DNA of 32,807 nucleotides from UBA2862 sp045658005. GTDB lineage: Bacteria > Bacillota > Clostridia > Christensenellales > Aristaeellaceae. A program made the translations under genes and the position numbers. Location: assembly GCA_045658005.1 (NCBI GenBank), contig JAZOUD010000008.1:1-32807 (forward strand), read 5' to 3'. This document shows positions 14,768-23,436 of this stretch, one piece after another. The stretch's first letter is position 1. Every line of letters starts with the position of its first letter. The notes beneath the pieces are model-generated. The model had not been told where the DNA came from. It made no database searches and worked only from the letters and a program-made list of their open reading frames with translations.

Positions 14768-15961
14768 CTATCGCTTCTGCCGCTTGGACACGACATCGAA
14801 GATGACGGCCGCCAGCAGCACCAGGCCCTTGACCACGCGTTGCAGGTTGGAGTCGACGCCCACCATGTTCATGCCCTGGTTGATGACGCCCATCAGCACG
14901 GCGCCGATGATCATGCCGGACACCTTTCCCGTGCCGCCGTAAGCGGAGGCGCCGCCGATGAAGCAGGAAGCGATGGCGTCCATCTCGTAGCCCTCGCCGT
15001 AGGTCGGGTCGATGCCCTTGGCACGGGCCGCCGTCAGGATACCGGCCAGTCCAGCCATCAGGCCGATGCTGGCGTAGGCGAACCAATACACGTTTCGGGT
15101 CTTGACGCCGGAAAGCGCCGTGGCCTTTTCGTTGCCGCCCACCGCGTACAGATGGCGGCCCATGGCGGTCTTGGTGGTGATGTACTGGTAGATTCCCAGC
15201 ACCAGGGCGATCCAGATCAGCACGGTGGGCAGGCCCCTGAAGCTGGCCATCTGCCAGGTCACAAACAGGACCACTGCGGAAATCGCGGCCGTGGTGATCA
15301 CCTGGCCGAGGATGGACTGGTGCAGGTTCAGCTTCTTCTGGATGTGGATCTGCCGGACGGTCATCAGCACGTAGATCAGGATCGCAATGATGCCGATGGC
15401 CAGGCAGGTCAGATTGGGCTTGCCCTCGGATCCCGTCCACTGGCGGATGAAATCGGGGATGTAGCAATCCCTGCCGCCGCCGAAGAGGAACAGGAAGTTC
15501 TCATTGCTGATGTCGACGCGGTAGCCCTGCAGCACCACGTTGGACAGGCCGCGGAAGGCGTACATGCCCGACAGCGTGGCGATGAATGCCGGCACGTGGA
15601 TCTTGGCGATCCAGAAGCCCTGGAACACGCCGATGGCCAGGCCGATGGCCAGCATGGCCACCACCGCCAGCCACATGTTCGCGCCCTTGTCCATCATCAC
15701 GCAGCCGATGGAGGCTGTAAAACAGACCACCGAGCCGACGGACAGGTCGATGTTGCCGCCGGTCAGTATGCAGCACAACATGCCGGCCGCCAGCACGAAA
15801 ACATAGCCGTTCTGGGAAATCAGATTGTTGATGCTGCCCGGCTTCAGCGAGCCGCCGCCGGTGGCGATGGCGAAGAACACGACCACAACCACCAGCGCGA
15901 TCACCATGGTATATTTCTGGAAAAAAGCGCCAAGGCTCATTTTGCGTTCACTCATCGTCAT
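14768..15961 (-). CDS. mmsB: Multiple-monosaccharide ABC transporter permease, 397 aa
   Basis: The ATG at 15961 overlaps the ATPase stop as ATGA; an alternative ATG lies two codons later. The product has a short cytosolic N-terminus, about ten transmembrane helices, the family motif GMLCCILTGGNIDLSVGS, and GRHLYAVGGNEKAT with LSGVKT in the second half. It closes with LQRVVKGLVLLAAVIFD. This is the arrangement of GguB/MmsB, which carries glucose, galactose, arabinose or xylose depending on the binding protein. Nineteen bases separate it from the paralogous permease gene downstream. Confidence 0.93.
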   Translation of the reverse strand: MTMSERKMSLGAFFQKYTMVIALVVVVVFFAIATGGGSLKPGSINNLISQNGYVFVLAAGMLCCILTGGNIDLSVGSVVCFTASIGCVMMDKGANMWLAVVAMLAIGLAIGVFQGFWIAKIHVPAFIATLSGMYAFRGLSNVVLQGYRVDISNENFLFLFGGGRDCYIPDFIRQWTGSEGKPNLTCLAIGIIAILIYVLMTVRQIHIQKKLNLHQSILGQVITTAAISAVVLFVTWQMASFRGLPTVLIWIALVLGIYQYITTKTAMGRHLYAVGGNEKATALSGVKTRNVYWFAYASIGLMAGLAGILTAARAKGIDPTYGEGYEMDAIASCFIGGASAYGGTGKVSGMIIGAVLMGVINQGMNMVGVDSNLQRVVKGLVLLAAVIFDVVSKRQKR

Positions 15962-17502
15962 GCACCCCTTCCCGACTGGAGGATCAGCGCCATGATGTTC
16001 TCCTGGGTGGCATCCTTCGCCTTCATCTCGCCGACCATCTTGCCTTCGTTCATAATGTAGATCCGATCGCTCATGCCCAGCACCTCCGGCAGCTCCGAGG
16101 ATATCATAACCACACACTTGCCGGCCGCCGCCAGGTCGTTGATGATGCAGTAGATCTCATACTTCGCGCCCACGTCGATGCCGCGGGTGGGCTCGTCCAG
16201 GATCATGATGTCCGGCTCCGCAAACATCCACTTGGCCAGCAACACCTTTTGCTGGTTGCCGCCGGAGAGGTTGCCCACCAGCTGTTCCACAGACGGCGTC
16301 TTGGTGCGCAGCTTCTCCCGGTACTCCTCGGCCACGGCATACTCCCTGTCCTGGTCGATGACGCCCATGCTGGCCAGGCTCGACAGGTTCGCCAGGGAGG
16401 TGTTTACCTTGATGGACTGGCTGAGGATCAGGCCGTTGCCCTTGCGGTCCTCGGTGACGTAGGCGATCTTGTGCCGGATGGCGTCGGTGACGCTCTTCTT
16501 CATCTTCACCGGCTTGCCGTCGATCTTGAGCTCGCCGGAGAAGTTCACGCCGTAGCTCTGGCCGAATATGGACATGGCCAGCTCGGTGCGGCCCGCGCCC
16601 ATCAGGCCGTAGATGCCCACGACCTCGCCCTTGCGCACGTTGATGGAAACGTCGTCCACCACCTTGCGCTCGGGATACAGCGGATGGTGCACCGTCCAGT
16701 GGTCCACCTCCATCATGATACCGCCGATCTTCACGCCCTGCCGCGGCGGGAAGCGGTTGGTCATCTCGCGGCCCACCATGCCCTTGATGATGCGCTCCTC
16801 GGAAACCGGCTCCGGCCCGTGGTTTTCGATGGTCTCGATGGTGGTGCCATCGCGGATGACGGTGATCTTGTCGGCGACGTAGGCCACCTCGTTGAGCTTG
16901 TGGGTAATGATGATCATCGTCATGCCCTGCTTCTTGAAGCCCAGCATCAAATCCAGCAGCGCCCTGGAATCCTCCTCGTTCAGGGAGGAGGTGGGCTCGT
17001 CCAGGATCAGCAGCTTCGCCTGCTTGGCCAGGGCCTTGGCGATCTCCACCAGCTGCTGCTTGCCGGTACCGATGGTCTTGACCTGCACCTTGCTGCTCTC
17101 CTGCAGGCCCACCATCTTCAGGTACTTGTCGGCATCGGCATAGGTGGTGTTCCAGTCGATGGCGAACTTGTGCCCGCGCTCGTTGCCCAGGTACATGTTC
17201 TCGCCGATGGTCATCTCAGGCACCAGCGCCAGCTCCTGGTGGATGATGACGATACCCAGCTTTTCCGAATCCTTGATGTTTGAAAACTTGCAGACCTGCC
17301 CGTTGTAGACGATGTCGCCCTCGTAGGTGCCGTAGGGATAGATGCCGCTCAGGACGTTCATCAGCGTGGATTTGCCCGCGCCGTTTTCGCCGACCAGTGC
17401 GTGAATCTCCCCCTCCTCCACCTTGAGATTGACGTTGTCAAGGGCCTTCACGCCCGGGAAGGTCTTGGTGATGTTCTTCATTTCCAGAAGTATCTTTGCC
17501 AT
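15958..17502 (-). CDS. mmsA: Multiple-monosaccharide ABC transporter ATPase, two ABC domains, 514 aa
   Basis: This is the tandem-domain ATPase typical of ribose/xylose/ChvE-type importers. Domain 1 has Walker A GENGAGKST (38-46) and Walker B LLILDEPTS, with a poor signature (TGKQQ). Domain 2 has a degenerate P-loop (GLMGAGRTEL) but a full LSGGNQQKV signature and LDEPTRGIDVG Walker B. Such asymmetry is normal in this family. The ATG at 17502 follows GGAGGAGAG. It overlaps the permease by 4 nt. It is separated from the binding-protein gene by 321 bp containing hairpins, which would lower its expression relative to the binding protein. Confidence 0.95.
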   Translation of the reverse strand: MAKILLEMKNITKTFPGVKALDNVNLKVEEGEIHALVGENGAGKSTLMNVLSGIYPYGTYEGDIVYNGQVCKFSNIKDSEKLGIVIIHQELALVPEMTIGENMYLGNERGHKFAIDWNTTYADADKYLKMVGLQESSKVQVKTIGTGKQQLVEIAKALAKQAKLLILDEPTSSLNEEDSRALLDLMLGFKKQGMTMIIITHKLNEVAYVADKITVIRDGTTIETIENHGPEPVSEERIIKGMVGREMTNRFPPRQGVKIGGIMMEVDHWTVHHPLYPERKVVDDVSINVRKGEVVGIYGLMGAGRTELAMSIFGQSYGVNFSGELKIDGKPVKMKKSVTDAIRHKIAYVTEDRKGNGLILSQSIKVNTSLANLSSLASMGVIDQDREYAVAEEYREKLRTKTPSVEQLVGNLSGGNQQKVLLAKWMFAEPDIMILDEPTRGIDVGAKYEIYCIINDLAAAGKCVVMISSELPEVLGMSDRIYIMNEGKMVGEMKAKDATQENIMALILQSGRGA

Positions 17503-17614
17503 TGCTCTCCTCCTGCTTTCCAGTCAATTGGGAAAACCCAGGGCTGCTGCAGATCAATTCCGACACAGCCTCCGCCGCAGTTTCACACGGTCGGTACACG
17601 AATGCCGCTTCTGT

Positions 17615-17686
17615 GTACAGATCCTTCGTTTCGCTCAGGACGATACGTTACCAAGCCATCATCCCAGCGAAGCGAAGGATCTGTAC
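17615..17686. repeat. Long inverted repeat between binding-protein and ATPase genes
   Basis: Arms 17615-17635 and 17666-17686 (gtacagatccttcg at the outer end) pair over 21 bp with one mismatch around a 30-base loop. The gap 17503-17823 otherwise holds no gene. Similar 'gatccttcg...gctcagga' repeats are common between genes of gut Bacillota; that comparison is from memory. Confidence 0.7.
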
Positions 17687-17774
17687 GCAACGCTGCTGAA
17701 TGACCATCGTTCAGCGAGCAGGCCTGTCATTCCATCGTGCCTTTCTGCCGGCGGAACCCGGAATACGCCCAAAT

Positions 17775-17803
17775 GATGCAGGCGGGAGAGCCCCGCCTGC
17801 ATC
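17775..17803 (-). terminator. Intercistronic attenuator after the binding-protein gene
   Basis: The perfect 12-bp stem gatgcaggcggg/cccgcctgcatc lies 20 bp after the binding-protein stop on the minus strand, with only a weak T-run (ATTT) behind it. It would partly terminate or protect the upstream message, giving more binding protein than membrane subunits, as is usual for ABC importers. Confidence 0.7.
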
Positions 17804-17823
17804 ACAATGAGTACTCACTCGGA

Positions 17824-18873
17824 TTACTTCAGATCGTCCTCGGTGTAGTAGCCGGAGTCGATCAGGATCTCCTTGTAGTTGTTGGCGTCCGCGAACACGG
17901 GATCGCACAGGAAGGAGGGAACAACCTTCACGTTGTTGTCGTAGGTCTCGGTGTCGTTCACGTCAACCGTTTCGCCAGCCAGGATCTGGCCGACCATCTT
18001 CACGACCTGAGCCGCCAGGGTGCGGGTGTCCTTGAACACGGACATGCTCTGCTTGCCGGCGATCATGTTCTTGGTGTTGGCAACGTCGCAGTCCTGACCG
18101 GTGATGATGGGCCAGTTCTCGCCGCCGTAGTTGGCTTCCAGAGCGTTGGTCACGCCCAGGGCGGTGGAGTCGTTGGAGCAGAGCCACACGTCGATGTTCT
18201 CGCCGTTGGCATAGTTGGCGGTCAGGATATCCTCAGCGCGCTTCTGGGCGACGTCGGTCTTCCAGGTGGGGGTGGCAACCTGGTCGAACTCGACCTGGCC
18301 GGAGGTCACGACGATCTTGCCAGCGTCGATGTAGGGCTTCAACACGTCGATGGCGCCCTGATAGAAGTAACGGGCATTGTTGTCGCCGGGGTCGCCAGCG
18401 GTGATTTCCATCACGAACGGGCCTTCCGCGTTGTCCAGATCCAGAGCGTCCTTCACATAGGTGCCCTGCACGGTGCCGACCTTGTAGTTGTCGAAGGTGG
18501 CATAGTAGTCAACATTGCCGTTGTCCATCAGCAGGCGGTCATAGGCGATGACCTTGACGCCCTTCTCGGCGGCCTTGTCCAGGGCGGTGCCCAGGGAGGA
18601 GCCCTCGATGGCGGCGATGACGACGACCTTGCAGCCGTTGTCGATCATGGTCTCGATCTGGTTCAACTGGGTGGGAACGTCGTTGGAGGCATACTGCAGC
18701 TCAACCGCATAGCCGGCTTCCTTCAGCTTCTCTTCCATGTAGGCGCCGTCCTGATTCCAACGCTGCAGGTCCTTGGTGGGCATGGAAACGCCGACCAGTT
18801 CGCCTTCGGCCAGGGCCGCGATGCAGCCCAGAGCCAGCATCGCGCAGAGTACCAATGCCAGAATCTTCTTCAT
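17824..18873 (-). CDS. chvE: ChvE-type sugar-binding protein of the ABC importer, 349 aa
   Basis: The ATG at 18873 is chosen because AAAGGAG precedes it; a GTG four codons upstream is part of that site. The signal peptide (MKKILALVLCAMLALGC) ends either in a loose lipobox (ALGC) or at the signal-peptidase site ALA/EGE. A lipoprotein would be usual in a Gram-positive, and the imperfect lipobox is notable. The mature part is a periplasmic-binding type 1 fold with ChvE-like blocks: QLNQIETMIDNG, VIAYDRLLMDN, YYATFDNYKVG, ITGQDCDVANTKNMIAGKQS and FKDTRTLAAQVVKM. It would capture monosaccharides outside the membrane for the permease pair. It has its own promoter and leader. Confidence 0.94.
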   Translation of the reverse strand: MKKILALVLCAMLALGCIAALAEGELVGVSMPTKDLQRWNQDGAYMEEKLKEAGYAVELQYASNDVPTQLNQIETMIDNGCKVVVIAAIEGSSLGTALDKAAEKGVKVIAYDRLLMDNGNVDYYATFDNYKVGTVQGTYVKDALDLDNAEGPFVMEITAGDPGDNNARYFYQGAIDVLKPYIDAGKIVVTSGQVEFDQVATPTWKTDVAQKRAEDILTANYANGENIDVWLCSNDSTALGVTNALEANYGGENWPIITGQDCDVANTKNMIAGKQSMSVFKDTRTLAAQVVKMVGQILAGETVDVNDTETYDNNVKVVPSFLCDPVFADANNYKEILIDSGYYTEDDLK

Positions 18874-18962
18874 AATCGGATACACTCCTTTGAATATATT
18901 GTGCAGGCCGCGCGCGGCCTTGCATCCGTTTCAGCGGGCTGACGCGTTTTCCTTTTTGGCAT

Positions 18963-18985
18963 GGATTGTGCGCACCGCACAATCC
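18963..18985. promoter_or_regulatory. Perfect palindrome in the sugar-operon leader (possible operator)
   Basis: ggattgtgcg, three central bases, cgcacaatcc: a perfect 10-bp inverted repeat about 40 bp downstream of the predicted -10 box. Its size and position would suit a roadblock operator for a LacI- or GntR-type sugar repressor, or a leader hairpin. A second GC-rich hairpin (18902-18925) lies just before the ribosome binding site. No regulator gene is adjacent. Confidence 0.5.
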
Positions 18986-19023
18986 GGCCCGAAAAAATTA
19001 CAACACATCAACCAACGCATAAT

Positions 19024-19052
19024 ATTATAGCACAACATATCGGGCTTGTCTA
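19024..19052 (-). promoter_or_regulatory. Sigma-A promoter of the sugar ABC operon
   Basis: Minus strand TAGACA (19047-19052), 17-bp spacer, TATAAT (19024-19029). It leaves a leader of about 140 nt that contains the palindrome at 18963-18985. Confidence 0.75.
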
Positions 19053-19128
19053 CTGTTTTTCCCATTTTTTCTTCTCATAAATTGCGAACAATCATTACCG
19101 CTTGCGGTTATCCATTCCTCAATATAAC

Positions 19129-19158
19129 AAAAGCCCCCGGAATTCATACCGGGGGTGC
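19129..19158 (-). terminator. Intrinsic terminator of the aquaporin gene
   Basis: On the minus strand agcacccccgg/ccgggggctttt forms a strong hairpin with an eight-base loop and a TTTT tail, 20 bp after the aquaporin stop. Confidence 0.85.
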
Positions 19159-19177
19159 TTGTCATGCGTCTGCGCAT

Positions 19178-19870
19178 TTACTTGCTCTGCAGGAAGTTGT
19201 AGGTGACCGCCGCCAGGGCCGCGCCCAGCATGGGACCCACGATGAACACCCACAGGCAGCCCAGGGGCGCGAGGTTGCCGCTGAAGGCGGCGAACAGCGC
19301 GGGACCGAAGCTGCGGGCGGGGTTGACGGAGGTGCCCGTCAGGCCGATGCCCAGGATGTGCACCACCACCAGGGTCAGGCCGATCACCAGGCCACCGAAG
19401 CTGCCGTGGCCCGCGCGCTTGCTGGTGACGCCCAGTATGGCGATGACGAAGATGAAGGTCAGCACGATCTCCACCAGCAGGCCCGCCAGCACGTTGCCGT
19501 TCACGCCCGCCAGGCCGTTGGCGCCAAAGCCGCCGGTCATGTCGGTGACGTGGCCCAGGCCGAAGATGGCCGCCAGCACTGCGGAGCCGCAGATCGCGCC
19601 CACGCACTGGGCGATCACGTAGCCGATGAATTCGCTGACATCCATGCCGCCGCTGAGCATCACGCCCAGGGATACTGCCGGGTTGATGTGGCAGCCGGAG
19701 ATGTTGCCGATGGAATAGGCCATGGCCACGATGGTCAGGCCGAAGGCCAGCGCCGTGAGAATGTAACCGCCGCCCGCGGCGGCGTCGCAGCCCACCAGCA
19801 TCGCCGTGCCGCAGCCCAGTATGACCAGGGTCGCCGTGCCGATGGCCTCCGCAATCAGTTTCTTGCTCAT
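19178..19870 (-). CDS. aqpZ: MIP-family aquaporin (AqpZ-like), 230 aa
   Basis: This is a six-helix membrane channel with the two half-helix NPA motifs: HINPAVS near residue 61 and SVNPARS near residue 182. The residue after the second NPA is R, as in all family members, which supports a functional pore. Length matches AqpZ (about 230) and not the longer glycerol facilitators (about 260-280), and the second motif is NPARS, not the NPARD typical of GlpF; both point to water transport. The ATG follows AAGGAGGGAG. It is a single gene with its own promoter and terminator. Confidence 0.92.
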   Translation of the reverse strand: MSKKLIAEAIGTATLVILGCGTAMLVGCDAAAGGGYILTALAFGLTIVAMAYSIGNISGCHINPAVSLGVMLSGGMDVSEFIGYVIAQCVGAICGSAVLAAIFGLGHVTDMTGGFGANGLAGVNGNVLAGLLVEIVLTFIFVIAILGVTSKRAGHGSFGGLVIGLTLVVVHILGIGLTGTSVNPARSFGPALFAAFSGNLAPLGCLWVFIVGPMLGAALAAVTYNFLQSK

Positions 19871-19921
19871 GGATATCTCCCTCCTTGTCGTCGGACGGTC
19901 TTCCGCCCGTACACAACACGG

Positions 19922-19950
19922 ATTATACCGTCATATCAATAGGATTTCAA
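19922..19950 (-). promoter_or_regulatory. Sigma-A promoter of the aquaporin gene
   Basis: TTGAAA (19945-19950, minus strand) and TATAAT (19922-19927) are 17 bp apart, giving about 45 nt of leader before the start at 19870. Confidence 0.8.
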
Positions 19951-20009
19951 GCGATTGTCACAGTTGTTAATAGCTTCGTCGAAGGAGCGTCAATATTGAA
20001 GGCATACGC

Positions 20010-22151
20010 TCATTTCCCCAGCGAATACCCTTCCTTTTCGTAGACGGCCAGCCAGCCCTTCAGCTTGCTGAAGAACTCGGCGTTGCTGGCGGTCTTGGTC
20101 ATCAGGTCGATCAGCTGCTCGTACATCTCCTGCTGGCGGCCGCCCAGCATCCTGCGCACCTGGTATTCGCCGTTCATCTCGTCCTCGGTCAGCAGCAGCT
20201 CCTCCCGGCGCGTGCCCGACTTCAGCAGGTCGATGGCCGGGAACACCCTGCGGTCGGAGAGCTTGCGGTCCAGGTGCAGCTCCATGTTGCCGGTGCCCTT
20301 GAATTCCTCGAAGATGATGTCGTCCATGCGGCTGCCGGTCTCCACCAGGGCGGTGGCGATGATGGTCAGGCTGCCACCGTTTTCGATGTTCCGGGCCGCG
20401 CCGAAGAAGCGCTTGGGCCGAAACAGCGCCCCCGGGTCCAGGCCGCCGGACAGGGACCGGCCCGTGGGGGTGATGGTCAGGTTGTAGGCCCGGGCCAGCC
20501 GGGTGATGGAATCCAGCAGCACCACCACGTCCTTGCCCATCTCCACCAGGCGCTGGGCCCTGGCCAGCACCATCTCCGACACGCGGGTGTGGTGCTCGGG
20601 CTCCTCGTCGAAGGTGGAATAGATCACCTCACCCTTGATGGAGCGCTGCATGTCGGTGACCTCCTCGGGGCGCTCGTCGATCAGCAGCACGATCAGGTGG
20701 ACGTCGGGGTACTGGGCGGTGATGGCGTTGGCCACCTTCTTGAGCAGCGTGGTCTTGCCCGCCTTGGGCTGGGACACGATCATGCCCCTCTGGCCCTTGC
20801 CGATGGGGGCCAGCATGTCGATCAGCCGCAGGGACAGGTCGCCGTGGCCCTCCGGGGGCTCCAGCCTGAGCCGCTGGTCGGGATAGACCGGCACCAGGTC
20901 CTCGAACCGGGGGCGCTCGGCGGCCTTCTCGGGGCTTTCGCCGTTGACCTCGGTGATGTACATCATGGCGCTGTAGCGGTCGCCCTCCCGCTGGGCGCGG
21001 GTCTTGCCCGTCACGTGGTCGCCGTTGCGCAGGTTGAAGCGGCGGATCTGGGCGATGGAGATGTAGACGTCGTTCGGCCCCGGCAGGCAGTTCTCCGCCC
21101 TCAAAAAGCCGTAGCCGTCGGGCTGGAGCTCCAGCACGCCCGCGCCGTCGCCGTACTCGCCCGAGGCCAGCATCTCCGGCACGGCGGGGTTGGAGGTCTT
21201 CAGCTCCGCGTTGTAATAGCCCTCGGGGCGCTGGCGCTCAGGCCGCTCCGGCTGCTCCGCCAGCTGGGCGGCATTATCGATCTGGGCCGCTGCCGGGGCC
21301 GGGGGCTGGGGCGCGCGGCGCTGGAAATCCCGGTTGTCCCAGGCCTGCTGGGGCGCGCGACCGTCCCCCTGGCGGTTGAAGCGGGGATTGAGGGGGCGGG
21401 GCAGGCCGGCCTGGCCGACCTGCTGCACCCGCTGGGGCCGCGCGTCGCCCTGGGGGGCGCGGCCCGCGTTCCAGTTCTGATAACGGTTCTGCCGCGGCTG
21501 GGCGTCGTTCATGGGCCGCTGAAAGGTTCGGGTCGCGGGCGTCGGCCTGCCCCTGAACCCGGGACGAACGTCGGCAGGCGCGGCCTGGGGCTGTTCACCC
21601 GCCGGGTCCGCGCCCGGGGCCTGCTCAGGCTTCAACTCGGGCTTCGCAGGGGTCGGCGCTTCCCGGGGCGCTTCAGCCGCCTTGGCAGCGTTGGCTGCCG
21701 GCCCCGCCATCCGGGGTTCCCCGGCGCTGGATGCCGCAGCGCCCGGAAGCTGAGGCTTCGGCGCTTCTGTCTTTGGCGCTACAGGTTTTGGGACTTCCGG
21801 CTTTTGGGCTTCCGGCTTTGGGGCGTCGGCGGCCTTCCTGCCGCCTCGCGCCGCGCTTGAACGCGGCTCGGGCCTGGCTTCCGCGGCGGCATCCCGGTCC
21901 TTCTTCGTCCCCGGCTTGTCAGACGCCTCACGCCTCGGCCTGCTCCGCCGGCGCGCGGGCTTTTCGCCCTCGTCGCCCTGCTTTGTCGCAGGCGCCTGGC
22001 CGGCCGAGGCGTCCTTGCCGGCCTTTTCCGCCTCCATCAGCATATCGATCAGCGTGCTTTTGTTTGTACCCGCCGGAATTCGAACGCCCATTTCCTTTGC
22101 CAGGCTGCGCAGCTCGACGACGGTCTTCAGGTTCAGGGATTGATAATCCAT
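20010..22151 (-). CDS. rho: Transcription termination factor Rho with a long disordered insert, 713 aa
   Basis: Rho is the hexameric RNA helicase that ends transcription of untranslated RNA. Residues 1-45 are the Rho_N helical domain (LKTVVELRSLAKEMGV). Residues from about 46 to 325 are a low-complexity region rich in Ala, Pro, Arg, Gln and Glu, with PKPEAQKPE-type repeats. The cold-shock-like primary RNA-binding domain follows (GYGFLRAENCLPGPNDVYIS), then the ATPase with Walker A SQPKAGKTT (460-468), LLDSITRLARAYN and the R-loop/secondary RNA site. E. coli Rho has 419 residues, so about 280 are extra. The ATG follows GGAGG. The gene starts 33 bp after the methyltransferase stop and is probably cotranscribed with it. 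Confidence 0.97.
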   Translation of the reverse strand: MDYQSLNLKTVVELRSLAKEMGVRIPAGTNKSTLIDMLMEAEKAGKDASAGQAPATKQGDEGEKPARRRSRPRREASDKPGTKKDRDAAAEARPEPRSSAARGGRKAADAPKPEAQKPEVPKPVAPKTEAPKPQLPGAAASSAGEPRMAGPAANAAKAAEAPREAPTPAKPELKPEQAPGADPAGEQPQAAPADVRPGFRGRPTPATRTFQRPMNDAQPRQNRYQNWNAGRAPQGDARPQRVQQVGQAGLPRPLNPRFNRQGDGRAPQQAWDNRDFQRRAPQPPAPAAAQIDNAAQLAEQPERPERQRPEGYYNAELKTSNPAVPEMLASGEYGDGAGVLELQPDGYGFLRAENCLPGPNDVYISIAQIRRFNLRNGDHVTGKTRAQREGDRYSAMMYITEVNGESPEKAAERPRFEDLVPVYPDQRLRLEPPEGHGDLSLRLIDMLAPIGKGQRGMIVSQPKAGKTTLLKKVANAITAQYPDVHLIVLLIDERPEEVTDMQRSIKGEVIYSTFDEEPEHHTRVSEMVLARAQRLVEMGKDVVVLLDSITRLARAYNLTITPTGRSLSGGLDPGALFRPKRFFGAARNIENGGSLTIIATALVETGSRMDDIIFEEFKGTGNMELHLDRKLSDRRVFPAIDLLKSGTRREELLLTEDEMNGEYQVRRMLGGRQQEMYEQLIDLMTKTASNAEFFSKLKGWLAVYEKEGYSLGK

Positions 22152-22184
22152 AGGTTACCTCCGATGGGATATAAAAGGGATAAA

Positions 22185-23204
22185 TTATAACGGTTTCCTG
22201 CAAACGGCGATGTCCCGGGTGATGGCCTGCTCGACCCAGTGGGCGAAGCCGTCACAGGCGCCGCCGGACAGCACCTCCAGCCCGGCGCCCTCCATCAGCG
22301 CTCGCAGGCGCTCCAGCTTCATATTCTGGGCGTTGAAGGACAGCGCCATCGCGCCGCCGGGCTTCAGCGCCGCCCTCCAGTCGGGCAGCGCCTTTTCGAG
22401 AAGCGCCTCCAGCCAGTTGCCCTTCGCCCGCTGCCCCCGCTCCAGCTGGGCGTCGTGGCGCACGCCGTAGGGCAGGTCACAGGCGATCAGGTGGAAGGCG
22501 TTTTTGCCCAGCGCCCCGCCGGAGCGGGCGGCGTCCAGGCAGACGAGACTCAGCGCGCGCTTCGGGTCATGGGCCTGAGGCGCGTACTCGAATCGGCATT
22601 CCGCCGCGCTGCCGCCCTTGTTCAGGGTACGCGACAGCCGGGTGACGGTATGCTTGAAGCGGTGATATTCCAGATAGCGCCTGAAAAACTGCTCCGCCTC
22701 CTTCAAATCGCCCCGGTCCACGTCCGCGCCGAGGGCGTCCCAGCCGTAATTGGCCGCGACGAAGAGCCCGGTGGCCCGGCCGCACATGGGGTCCAGCATC
22801 GACAGGGGGCCCCCTTCGCGCCAGTAATCGCCGGCATACAGCGCCACATTGACCAGCAGCTGCAAAAACAGCTCGTTCGTCTTGCCCTTGTACTTCAAAA
22901 TCGCGGGCAGGTCCCGCCCCACGGCGGCCTCCCCCCGCCCGGCCACGGGCCGAAGCAGGCCGTTTTCATCCTCAAACAGCCCGTACAGCAGCGAATGGCG
23001 GCGCAGCGCCCCGAGGGCGGCGGCGTCCAGCGGTTCGTCCATGCGAATATCGAGGCAGGGCATGCCCAGGCGCTCGTCCGCGGCGATTTCAGCGCCGGGG
23101 GCGAGTCGCGCCAGCATCAATTCAAGCTCAGCCGTCGCCAGCTTCAGCGTCTCGCTCTGATAGCGGGCGTTGGCGTGGGGCCAGAGCAGCATCCTGTAAT
23201 GCAT
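22185..23204 (-). CDS. Class I SAM-dependent RNA methyltransferase-like protein (Trm11/RlmL type), 339 aa
   Basis: The ATG at 23204 has GGGAGA seven bases upstream, so it is preferred over an ATG five codons earlier that lies inside that site. The C-terminal half is a Rossmann methyltransferase: MLDPMCGRATGLF (SAM-binding motif I) then ALGADVD, and CDLPYGV in the place of the N/D-P-P-Y catalytic motif. These are features of N2-guanine tRNA or rRNA methyltransferases of the Trm11/RlmL/THUMP group. The N-terminal 130 residues lack a clear THUMP motif to my eye. Cytosolic. The substrate is not assignable. Confidence 0.85.
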   Translation of the reverse strand: MHYRMLLWPHANARYQSETLKLATAELELMLARLAPGAEIAADERLGMPCLDIRMDEPLDAAALGALRRHSLLYGLFEDENGLLRPVAGRGEAAVGRDLPAILKYKGKTNELFLQLLVNVALYAGDYWREGGPLSMLDPMCGRATGLFVAANYGWDALGADVDRGDLKEAEQFFRRYLEYHRFKHTVTRLSRTLNKGGSAAECRFEYAPQAHDPKRALSLVCLDAARSGGALGKNAFHLIACDLPYGVRHDAQLERGQRAKGNWLEALLEKALPDWRAALKPGGAMALSFNAQNMKLERLRALMEGAGLEVLSGGACDGFAHWVEQAITRDIAVCRKPL

Positions 23205-23394
23205 ATGCAGTTCTCCCATATATTATATAGGGTTCACCCAAACAATGCACCCAAAGAAATAATTAATTCTACGTATGATGTTCCGGCCAACCTGCAGCGG
23301 CACAAACGCCGACACAGCGCCTTGAGCGCCGTGGCCGGACCGTTGATTCAATTCAAAGCATATGTAGGGAATCGAATGAAGAGACCAAAGGATT

Positions 23395-23430
23395 GAAAAC
23401 AGCCCCTCCGGGGCGACCAGAGGGGCTTTC
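23395..23430 (-). terminator. Intrinsic terminator of rpsU
   Basis: On the minus strand agcccctc/gaggggct closes an eleven-base loop and is followed by GTTTTC, six bases after the rpsU stop. The 170 bp from here to the methyltransferase gene show no other feature. Confidence 0.8.
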
Positions 23431-23436
23431 ATTGGT

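Noticed and set aside
14585..16060. A 491-codon open frame opposite the sugar permeases
   Set aside because: It is antisense to two clear membrane proteins, rich in Asp/His/Gln/Gly, and has no recognisable domain. The same reasoning removes the long antisense frames at 5204-6382, 16249-17283, 17737-18942, 22239-23396 and 24054-25535.
20274..21860. A 528-codon open frame opposite rho
   Set aside because: It is antisense to an unmistakable rho gene, has no ribosome binding site and has the His/Gly/Arg/Val-rich composition typical of shadow frames in GC-rich DNA.
22184..22189. A TATAAT box as a separate promoter for rho
   Set aside because: No acceptable -35 box lies 16-18 bp upstream, and rho starts only 33 bp after the methyltransferase gene, so readthrough is the simpler view.
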